From Thermatribacter velox (GTDB lineage: Bacteria > Atribacterota > Atribacteria > Atribacterales > Thermatribacteraceae), in the NCBI RefSeq assembly GCF_038396615.1, contig NZ_CP121689.1, positions 248,001 to 312,000 on the forward strand: a stretch of DNA of 64,000 nucleotides. The letters are read 5' to 3'. The notes under the pieces were generated by a model. The model saw only the letters and a program-made list of their open reading frames with translations. It was not told where the DNA came from and searched no databases. This document shows, piece after piece, positions 40,718 to 48,086 of this stretch (position 1 is its first letter; each line of letters starts with the position of its first letter). The position numbers and the translations under genes are program-made.

Positions 40718-43339
40718 GTGATAAATATTTCCCTTTTGTCTCTTAAGATTAAGCGAGGAGAAAATATTAAACCATGGTTGATGGCGGGACCTTTTTATAA
40801 GGATGTTGGGGAAAGAGTAAAAACTATTTCCTTTTTCGAAAACCCTGGATCTTTAGCAGGGAAAGACGTTATGCGCGAAGTCGTAGAGGAGGCGCGAAAA
40901 ATCTTTCCCCTTTCTCCTTTTGAAGGAGAGAAAATTAGTTTTATGGACGAAGAAAGTAGTTGGGTTTTGGTGCGCAACAGAGAAAGGCTTTTCTCCTGGG
41001 GTCGTTATAATTTTTCCAATCATGTTTGTTCTGTATTTCTGTTTACCACCCTTTTTCCCACACGCTCAAAGATTGTTCGTTTCGAACTGTTGACCGGTGC
41101 ATGGGTCTTAATGTTTCTGGAAGGGAAAGGCCAGAGACAATGCTTTTTCTTTAATGAGGAAAGTTACGCATTAAAGGAAAGGGTAAGGCTTGGTTATGGA
41201 TATCTCAGTAAATACGAGTTTGAAGCGAAACTTGGGGAGGGTTCTAATGCTCTTTTTGTATCACTCTTTAGAATGGGGCGTACCTCTGCAGTTAATTTTT
41301 CTATGAAGTGCGATACGGATCTTGAGATTGTTGTTCCTTTTCGCGGTGATATGGATGTGGGATTGAGAGAGAGAATTGAGGAAGAGGTGAATTCAGTACG
41401 CCTCGATCGAGATGTTTTCTATCCCTGCCATGAGATAGGTTTTTCGATAGATAAAATAGTGCCCTCAGTTACTTTAAAGGCGCAGCTTTTATCTTTAAAA
41501 GGTGAGCTTTTAAAAGAAGTAAGTCTTGAAAGAGGAAAGAAAGTTGTTTTTTGCAGAGGTGAAGATATTCCCGACGGAGAGTATCAGTTCAGGCTTATCT
41601 GGCTTGACAAAAACAGGAAACAAGAGGTTACTAACACGTCTTTTAACATTGCAAAAATAACCCCTACCGAGGACCTTGTAGGTTTTGACTTTTTGGAGAG
41701 AAGAAAATATATGACACTCGAACATTTCAGCAAAAATCCTCAGAGCCCAAACTTTCTTTACAAAGAGTTATGGAGTCCGATAACGGGTTATATCCTGGGG
41801 GAAAGGGAAAAAATTTGGTCTCAGGTGGCTAAGTATGCGCTCGGTTTATACTCTCAAATCGACAACGAGGTTATTGTTGATGTGTGCGAGTTCATCCTTA
41901 ATAAAAAAGATTGCTCCGAGTTCTTGCTCCAGGCTATTTTACGTCTTATGTATTGGGACAGGGAAAAGCAAAGGCTGGAACCAGAAGTTAGAGAAATTAT
42001 GAAAAAGGCGATTCTCAACTTCAGGTTCTGGGTTGACGAACCTGGAGAGAGTTTAATGCACATGGGTTCTGAAAATCACCGGGTTCTCCTGCATGCGGCA
42101 GAATTTTTGGCAGGTCAGCTTTTTCCAGATAAAGTATTCTACAACAGTGGCCAAGATGGGCTTTTTCATGCTCTGAAGGGAAGAACTTACTTGATTGAAT
42201 GGCTTCGCCAAAGAGGCAAATTTGGGTTTGATGAATGGAATTCCAATTGTTACTATACCGTGAATGTTGCTCCCCTTGTCAACGTTTATGATTTTGCTCC
42301 GCAGGAAGACCTTATTTTGCGCCAGCTGGTTAAGCAAGTACTTGACTTTATGTTTTTCATTCTGGCCGAGGATTCTTTTCACGGAGTTTTTGGTACGCCC
42401 TGTGGCAGGACTTACAGCCCTTATGTTAAATACCCCGACTTTCAATACACTGGTTCTCTGTGCTGGTTGCTTTATGGAGAAGGAAGTTTGTGGGGCGGGA
42501 GTGGAATGGGAGCAGTAAGTTTGGCAACCAGTAAATATGAACTCCCCAGAATCTTGGCTGATATTGCTGCTTCTTCAGAAATTGTGGAATCCAGGCAACG
42601 CCAGGGTTTTGAAGATCCCGCTAATATCGTTGTATATCGCACGCCGGAATACATGCTTTCGAGCGTTCTGGATTACTCAAAAGGCGTTTGTGCTCCTCAA
42701 ACCCATGTGGCACAAATTACCTTTAAAAACAAGGCGGTTGTGTTTTGGTCCTCTCCTTACAGTTCAAGCGAAGGTGCTGGTGTGCGTCCTGATTACTGGT
42801 CGGGAAACGTGGTACTTCCAAGAGTTATTCAGTATCGTAACGTCCTTGCTTTAATCTGGCGTAGGGGCAACTTTTTCTGGATGAGTCATTGCTTTCTTGA
42901 ACCCTCGAAGTTTGACGAAATTAGGAGGGAAGGGAGGTGGTTGTTTGCCAGGGCAGGAAAGGGATACGTGGGGATTTTCTCTAAAAAGGGATTGTCTTTT
43001 GCGGAAAAAGGACAATACGCGGGACGGGAAATAGTGTGTTACGATCCTGACAACGTATGGTTGGTGGAATGCGGTTGTGAAAGCGAGTGGGGATCTTTTG
43101 AGAATTTTGTGAACGGAGTTTCACTCTCAAAAATCATAGAAGGGGATGAGGGGTTAACTTACCATTCTCCTTCCATTGGAGAATTTTCAGTGGGCTGGAA
43201 AAAAGATCCTACTTTGAATGGTAAACCCATTAAGCTTAATAGTCCCTATTTGATAAAGAGCTCATGGGCCCGCTCGCTTTTTGGAAGAGGGTTGATCGCT
43301 ATACGACATCAGGGCAAGAGGCTTGAGCTTAGATTTTGA
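40718..43339 (+). CDS. large cytoplasmic protein of unknown family, probably carbohydrate-active
   Basis: 873 aa, no signal peptide. I do not recognise a named family. Residues 1-330 look beta-rich (FSWGRYNFSNHVCSVFLFTT). From about 400 to 640 the pattern is helical with conserved-looking aromatic motifs: SENHRVLLHAAEFLAGQLFP near 450 and GRTYLIEWLRQRGKFGFDEW near 485, as in (alpha/alpha)-toroid lyases and hydrolases. The last 200 residues are beta-rich again. First gene of an operon with a sugar importer, GH4 and GH78 enzymes, so a lyase or hydrolase of an imported oligosaccharide is the best guess. GTG start behind AAAGGAGAGGAG. Confidence 0.75.
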   Translation: MINISLLSLKIKRGENIKPWLMAGPFYKDVGERVKTISFFENPGSLAGKDVMREVVEEARKIFPLSPFEGEKISFMDEESSWVLVRNRERLFSWGRYNFSNHVCSVFLFTTLFPTRSKIVRFELLTGAWVLMFLEGKGQRQCFFFNEESYALKERVRLGYGYLSKYEFEAKLGEGSNALFVSLFRMGRTSAVNFSMKCDTDLEIVVPFRGDMDVGLRERIEEEVNSVRLDRDVFYPCHEIGFSIDKIVPSVTLKAQLLSLKGELLKEVSLERGKKVVFCRGEDIPDGEYQFRLIWLDKNRKQEVTNTSFNIAKITPTEDLVGFDFLERRKYMTLEHFSKNPQSPNFLYKELWSPITGYILGEREKIWSQVAKYALGLYSQIDNEVIVDVCEFILNKKDCSEFLLQAILRLMYWDREKQRLEPEVREIMKKAILNFRFWVDEPGESLMHMGSENHRVLLHAAEFLAGQLFPDKVFYNSGQDGLFHALKGRTYLIEWLRQRGKFGFDEWNSNCYYTVNVAPLVNVYDFAPQEDLILRQLVKQVLDFMFFILAEDSFHGVFGTPCGRTYSPYVKYPDFQYTGSLCWLLYGEGSLWGGSGMGAVSLATSKYELPRILADIAASSEIVESRQRQGFEDPANIVVYRTPEYMLSSVLDYSKGVCAPQTHVAQITFKNKAVVFWSSPYSSSEGAGVRPDYWSGNVVLPRVIQYRNVLALIWRRGNFFWMSHCFLEPSKFDEIRREGRWLFARAGKGYVGIFSKKGLSFAEKGQYAGREIVCYDPDNVWLVECGCESEWGSFENFVNGVSLSKIIEGDEGLTYHSPSIGEFSVGWKKDPTLNGKPIKLNSPYLIKSSWARSLFGRGLIAIRHQGKRLELRF

Positions 43340-43374
43340 TTTATAAATTTAAGTTTGTAAAAGGAGGAGAAACG

Positions 43375-44655
43375 ATGCGGAAGAGAAGTTTTATTATCGT
43401 AAGTATGATGGTTATGATTTGTGTGTTTGTGATCACGGGTATTGTAAGTGCAGCAGGGGAGGTGGTTCTTAAAATATGGGATACGGCTGCTCCTCTTAGG
43501 GATCCTTATCGCAAGATGATATTTGAAAAGTTTGAAAAGGAAAACCCAGGCATCAAGGTGGAATTTGAAGGAATTCCTTGGGGTCAATTTATGGAAAAGA
43601 TTATTACTTCAATTGCTGCAGGTACGGCCCCTGATGTAATACGATTTGGGTACGCTCCTCGCTTTGCTTCCCGAGGAATGCTTGTTCCTCTGGATGATTT
43701 TATTAATGGACCAGACGGATTGGACCTGAGTGAATATGTAGATGGAGCTCTTAACGCTGCCCATATGTGGGAAGGAAAAATTTATGCTTTACCCCACAAC
43801 TTGGTACCTTATGGAGTGTTCTACAATCTTTCTATATTGGAAGGGGCAGGAGCTTCTATACCTCAAACTTTTGAAGAGTTTGTAGCTCTTGCTGAAAAAC
43901 TTACCGTGAAGGATGAAAAAGGCGAGTTCGTACAGCGAGGAGTTCAGATATCTGAATATGTTGATTACATGATTTTGTTTCTCTACAATCGGGGGGCCCG
44001 AGATGTTGAAGTTTATAACCACAGCGTTAAGGAGTTGACTCTCAACACTCCTGAGGGTGTCCAGGGACTAACAGATTTGGCCAAGCTTTATCAGAGCGGA
44101 GCAGCTATTTTTGCTAATAATGAACAACCCTTTGTTACTGGTTATACAGCGATGTGGATTACTCAATCTAACGATGCGTTCATGTTCCGACCCGAGGCTT
44201 ATCCGGATTTTAAATTTGACTTCTCGCTGTTACCTCCACCTGAAGGGCGAGAAGCGGTATTAGCCGGAGTGTCTCGAGATGGGGCTTTCATACCGGTGAC
44301 TTCGAAGCATAAAGATCTTGCATGGAAACTTTGCAAAGCTTACGCTTCAAAAGAAGCTACGGCGTTACTCTACCAGGGCAAGTATGGTACATTGCCTCCT
44401 TTCAAAGATATCCTGGTAACTCCCCCTGCAACTCCAGCATATGAACCTTATCAGAAAGATCCTTTCCTTCGTAAGTTGGCCCAAATAGTGAGTAAAAACA
44501 AAATGATATCACCCATATATCACTGGCATATGGAAGGAGAAGAAATTGGAAATATAATGACGGAAGAGTTTGGTCTTGCTGTGAGGGGCGCGAAGTCTCC
44601 TCAAGAAGCATTGGATAGCATGACGAAAAGGATTAACGAGATTTTGCAAAGATAA
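43375..44655 (+). CDS. sugar ABC transporter substrate-binding protein, family 1
   Basis: 426 aa exported binding protein. Signal peptide RKRSFIIVSMMVMICVFVIT with cleavage near residue 26 (VSAAGE). Family motifs: FEKENPGIKVEFEGIPWGQF, AAGTAPDVIRFGYAPRFASR, LPHNLVPYGVFYNL. ATG 43375 follows AAGGAGG; a frame from 43336 has no site. A long palindrome follows its stop. Ligand probably the rhamnose- or uronate-containing oligomer degraded by the neighbouring enzymes (inference). Confidence 0.93.
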   Translation: MRKRSFIIVSMMVMICVFVITGIVSAAGEVVLKIWDTAAPLRDPYRKMIFEKFEKENPGIKVEFEGIPWGQFMEKIITSIAAGTAPDVIRFGYAPRFASRGMLVPLDDFINGPDGLDLSEYVDGALNAAHMWEGKIYALPHNLVPYGVFYNLSILEGAGASIPQTFEEFVALAEKLTVKDEKGEFVQRGVQISEYVDYMILFLYNRGARDVEVYNHSVKELTLNTPEGVQGLTDLAKLYQSGAAIFANNEQPFVTGYTAMWITQSNDAFMFRPEAYPDFKFDFSLLPPPEGREAVLAGVSRDGAFIPVTSKHKDLAWKLCKAYASKEATALLYQGKYGTLPPFKDILVTPPATPAYEPYQKDPFLRKLAQIVSKNKMISPIYHWHMEGEEIGNIMTEEFGLAVRGAKSPQEALDSMTKRINEILQR

Positions 44656-44672
44656 GTAGTGGGGAAGGCAAC

Positions 44673-44710
44673 AAGGTTGGGGGTCTCAAACGTTTGAGAC
44701 TCCCAACCTT
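44673..44710 (+). other. 38-bp palindrome between binding protein and permease genes
   Basis: Arms AAGGTTGGGGGTCTCAAAC and GTTTGAGACTCCCAACCTT pair over 19 positions with one G-U. As RNA it forms a stem-loop in the same place as those at 4395, 26251 and 54216. As DNA its centre TCTCAAACGTTTGAGA resembles a LacI operator, so a second role is possible. Confidence 0.8.
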
Positions 44711-44747
44711 TGCACTGGATCAAGCTCTGGGAAGGCGGGATATAATC

Positions 44748-45623
44748 TTGAGAGGTGGACTTTCAAGAAAAGAAGCATGTGCAGCTTATCTTTTGTTACT
44801 TATTCCTTTCTCGCTTTATATCGTTTTTGTTGTTATTCCTGCGTTTTACAGCGGGTATTTGAGTTTTACTCGTTACTCCGGTTTTGACAAACCAACATGG
44901 GTTGGCCTCAGGAATTATCGGTTTCTCCTCAAGGAGCCCTTGAGTTTGAAGAGCTTGTTTAACACTGTTTATTTTGCGTCAGGGACTGTGCTTTTAAGTG
45001 TTGTATTATCCCTTGTATTTGCGGTTTTGCTCAATCAGCCTTTTAAGGGAAGAGGCCTCTTTAGGACCATTATTTATTTGCCTGTGGTAACGCCCATGCT
45101 TGCTGTAGCATTTGCGTGGAAGTTTATGCTGGATCCTTCTCCCAGCGGGCTGGTGAACTATCTGTTCAGCATGGTGGGTATTGAGAGCAAACAGTGGCTT
45201 AGCAACGTTAAATTAGCCATGCCCGCAGTGATATTCGTTTCAGTATGGAAAACTTTGGGTTACAACATGATCATATATTTAGCAGGGCTTCAGGAAATAC
45301 CAATTTCGTTGTATGAAGCCGCAGAGATAGATGGAGCTACTTTTTGGCAAAAATTTTTCTATATCACCGTTCCCTTGCTTAAGCCGGTTACAATTTTTGT
45401 GCTGGTAACCTCTACGATCAGCGCTTTTCAGGCATTTGAGCAAATATACGGGATGACTGAGGGAGGTCCGGCTAATTCTACCTATACCCTGGCTTATTTA
45501 ATATATGTAAAGGCTTTTAGGAGTTTGAAATTTGGGGAAGCTTCTGCTTTGGCGGTTATGTTGGCACTAATAGTGTTGGGTTTAATGAGCTTTTATATAA
45601 AGGCAAGTTTTAAAAAAGATTAA
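44748..45623 (+). CDS. sugar ABC transporter permease, MalF type
   Basis: 291 aa inner-membrane permease. KEACAAYLLLLIPFSLYIVF at the start, EAA loop LYEAAEIDGATFWQKFFYITVP near residues 186-207. The open frame begins at a TTG at 44694, but that codon lies inside the palindrome; TTG 44748, behind GGAAGG, gives a normal permease N-terminus and is preferred. Confidence 0.88.
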   Translation: MRGGLSRKEACAAYLLLLIPFSLYIVFVVIPAFYSGYLSFTRYSGFDKPTWVGLRNYRFLLKEPLSLKSLFNTVYFASGTVLLSVVLSLVFAVLLNQPFKGRGLFRTIIYLPVVTPMLAVAFAWKFMLDPSPSGLVNYLFSMVGIESKQWLSNVKLAMPAVIFVSVWKTLGYNMIIYLAGLQEIPISLYEAAEIDGATFWQKFFYITVPLLKPVTIFVLVTSTISAFQAFEQIYGMTEGGPANSTYTLAYLIYVKAFRSLKFGEASALAVMLALIVLGLMSFYIKASFKKD

Positions 45624-45657
45624 AGTTGGTTTTAACTATTTGGAAAAGGTGAAAAAG

Positions 45658-46491
45658 GTGCGAAAAGATTCTTTCTTTTTAAAGATTTTAACTTACTCCA
45701 TAATGATTTTCGTCTCTCTGTGGTTTTTTCTTCCTTTTGCTTGGATGATAAGCGTTTCTCTGAAGCCGAGTGGGCAAGTATATGAGTACCCCCCGCGGCT
45801 TATTCCTTCGCCAGCTACTTTTGAAAATTATTTTACTGCCTGGGAAAAGGCGAGCTTTAGTCGTTACTTTCTTAATACAACGATATTCGCGGTGGTGGGG
45901 ACTTGTGCAACCCTCATTCTCTGCTCCCTTGGTGGATATGTGTTTGCCAAGCTCAAATTCCCTGGGAGGAACTTACTCTTTGTTGTCGTGCTCTCTACCA
46001 TGATGCTTCCTTTCTTTTCCGTTTTGGTCCCCCTTTTTCTTATAGTTAAAAATCTTGGGCTGATTAATACTTTCGCTGGTTTGGTATTGCCTGGAGTTGT
46101 TAATGGATATTTTATATTCCTGTTTAGACAGTTCTTTTCCATGCTCCCTGATGATCTCATCGAAGCTGCACGGATCGACGGTTGCTCTGAATTCAGGATT
46201 TTTCTTCAGGTGATACTTCCTTTAGCTAAGCCTGCTTTGGCTACAGTCGCAATTTTTGGCTTTATGAATAGGTGGAATGCTCTGGTATGGCCGTTGGTAG
46301 TACTTACGGATCCTGATAAGCGTACTCTACAAGTAGGTTTGGCCATATTTCAAGGTGAGCAGCTTACGGGAGCTCAATGGAATGAGCTTATGGCTGCTTC
46401 TGTGATATCACTTTTACCTACGGTAGTTGTGTTTCTTTTGGCTCAAAAATACTTTACCACTGGAATAGCGCTTACGGGGATCAAAGAGTGA
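45658..46491 (+). CDS. sugar ABC transporter permease, MalG type
   Basis: 277 aa inner-membrane permease. LPFAWMISVSLKPSGQVYEY near residue 25, EAA loop LIEAARIDGCSEFRIFLQVILP near 165-186. GTG 45658 is preceded by AAAAGGTG at 6 nt; TTG 45640 is the longer alternative. Partner of the permease 34 bases upstream. Confidence 0.92.
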   Translation: MRKDSFFLKILTYSIMIFVSLWFFLPFAWMISVSLKPSGQVYEYPPRLIPSPATFENYFTAWEKASFSRYFLNTTIFAVVGTCATLILCSLGGYVFAKLKFPGRNLLFVVVLSTMMLPFFSVLVPLFLIVKNLGLINTFAGLVLPGVVNGYFIFLFRQFFSMLPDDLIEAARIDGCSEFRIFLQVILPLAKPALATVAIFGFMNRWNALVWPLVVLTDPDKRTLQVGLAIFQGEQLTGAQWNELMAASVISLLPTVVVFLLAQKYFTTGIALTGIKE

Positions 46492-46577
46492 AGTTAACGA
46501 GTATTACCTTGATTTACGGTTTCTTTTTAAATGAAGAAGAACAAACATAAAGAGTGCGGATAAGGAGGTACCCCACG

Positions 46578-47963
46578 ATGAAAATCTCCATAGTAGGAGC
46601 AGGAAGTGTGCGTTTTGCTTTACAGCTGATAGGTGATATAGCAAAGACTGAAAACCTCTCTGGAGCTTTTATCTCTCTGATGGACATAAATCAAGAAAAA
46701 CTGCATACCGTTCATTTCCTGGCTCAGAAGTACGCAGAGGAGCTTGGTGCTCAGCTTTCCTTTGAAAAAACCACCAGTCTTGAACAGACTCTGGAGGGAG
46801 CAGATTTTGTAATCAACACCGCTGCTCCTCTTTATCCTGAACGTTACGAAAAGGTCACCGAAATTGGAGAAAAGCACGGTTATTACCGGGGTATTGACAG
46901 CCAGGAGTTCAACATGGTTTCCACCTATTCCTATGTCATCTGTTCTTATCCGGATCTTAAGCTGTCCCTGGAGATTGCCAGACTCATGGAAAAACTCTGT
47001 CCTGAAGCCTGGTTGTTGCAAACTGCCAACCCAGTTTTTGAGGTTACCCAATTACTCACTCAGACCACCAGGGCAAAGGTTATTGGTTTCTGCCATGGTT
47101 TTTCAGGGGTGTTTGAGGTTTTCCGTGCCCTGGGCCTTGAGCCTCAGGAAGTGGATTGGCAGGTTGCAGGCGTTAATCATGGCATCTGGATGAATCGTTT
47201 CCTGTACCGGGGAAAGGATGCCTACCCCCTGCTTGAAGAGTGGATAGAGAAGAATGCTTCTTCCTGGAAACCTCGCACTCCCTGGGATGTCCAGTTGAGC
47301 CCGGCCGTGATTGATATGTACCGTTTCTATGGTATGTTGCCCATTGGGGATACCTGCCGCAATGGAAGCTGGAAGTACAACTACAACCTGGAGACCAAGA
47401 GAAGATGGTATGGAGAGTTTGGGGGAATTGATAATGAAGTGGAACGCCCTCGCTATCACCAGCAGTTGAGAGAAAGCAAGCGCAAACTCCTGGACCTTGC
47501 CCAGGAGATTCAAAAACATCCCCACTCCAAACTCACCGAGATATATCCGGAGCTCTTCAGCAAAGAGAAGATGAGTGGCGAACAGCACATTCCCTTCATA
47601 AACGCTCTTTCGGGCGGACCAGAAGCTCGTTTGATTCTCAACTTGCAAAACCAGGGTGTTATTTCTGGTTTACCTGATGATGTGGTGGTAGAGATTCCCG
47701 TGGTGGTGAGAAAAGATGGTCTGTATCCAGAGAAATTGGAGCCCGATTTGACCTGGAGAATCAAAGAGATGTATCTCATGCCCAGGATTCTGCGCATGCG
47801 CTGGGCACTGGAAGCTTTCCTGAGCCAAGACAAGAGAGTACTTGAAGAATTTCTGGTTAGAGATCCCCGTACCAGGTCCTTTGAACAGATTCAGGCAGTA
47901 CTTGAAGAGATCATGAGTTTACCCATCAATGAGGAATTAGCCAGGTACTTTGGTTATCGATGA
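46578..47963 (+). CDS. GH4-family NAD-dependent glycosidase, alpha-glucuronidase-like motif
   Basis: 461 aa cytoplasmic GH4 enzyme. Rossmann motif KISIVGAGSVRFA (residues 2-14), TANPVFEVTQLL near 157, metal site GFCHGFSGVF near 178 and VAGVNHGIWM near 203. The CHG sequence is, as I recall, the type seen in GH4 alpha-glucuronidases, which would fit a uronate-containing substrate; treat as inference. ATG 46578 has AAGGAGGT at 7 nt, while the longer frame at 46554 lacks one. Clearly different from the GH4 at 5766 (CHQI). Confidence 0.88.
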   Translation: MKISIVGAGSVRFALQLIGDIAKTENLSGAFISLMDINQEKLHTVHFLAQKYAEELGAQLSFEKTTSLEQTLEGADFVINTAAPLYPERYEKVTEIGEKHGYYRGIDSQEFNMVSTYSYVICSYPDLKLSLEIARLMEKLCPEAWLLQTANPVFEVTQLLTQTTRAKVIGFCHGFSGVFEVFRALGLEPQEVDWQVAGVNHGIWMNRFLYRGKDAYPLLEEWIEKNASSWKPRTPWDVQLSPAVIDMYRFYGMLPIGDTCRNGSWKYNYNLETKRRWYGEFGGIDNEVERPRYHQQLRESKRKLLDLAQEIQKHPHSKLTEIYPELFSKEKMSGEQHIPFINALSGGPEARLILNLQNQGVISGLPDDVVVEIPVVVRKDGLYPEKLEPDLTWRIKEMYLMPRILRMRWALEAFLSQDKRVLEEFLVRDPRTRSFEQIQAVLEEIMSLPINEELARYFGYR

Positions 47964-48086
47964 GGGTGGGGTTGATCCTGGAGTCGGGTTTTGCAAGAGA
48001 TATTTTGTTGCTTATGCTCGGTGAATGATAAATCTTGGGCGTGAGAAGGATATTTAGATGTAATTACAGCAAGGAGGGCTTAAAAG

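Noticed and set aside
44694-44747. Upstream start for the permease
   Set aside because: The TTG lies within the palindrome, and the added residues do not look like a permease N-terminus.
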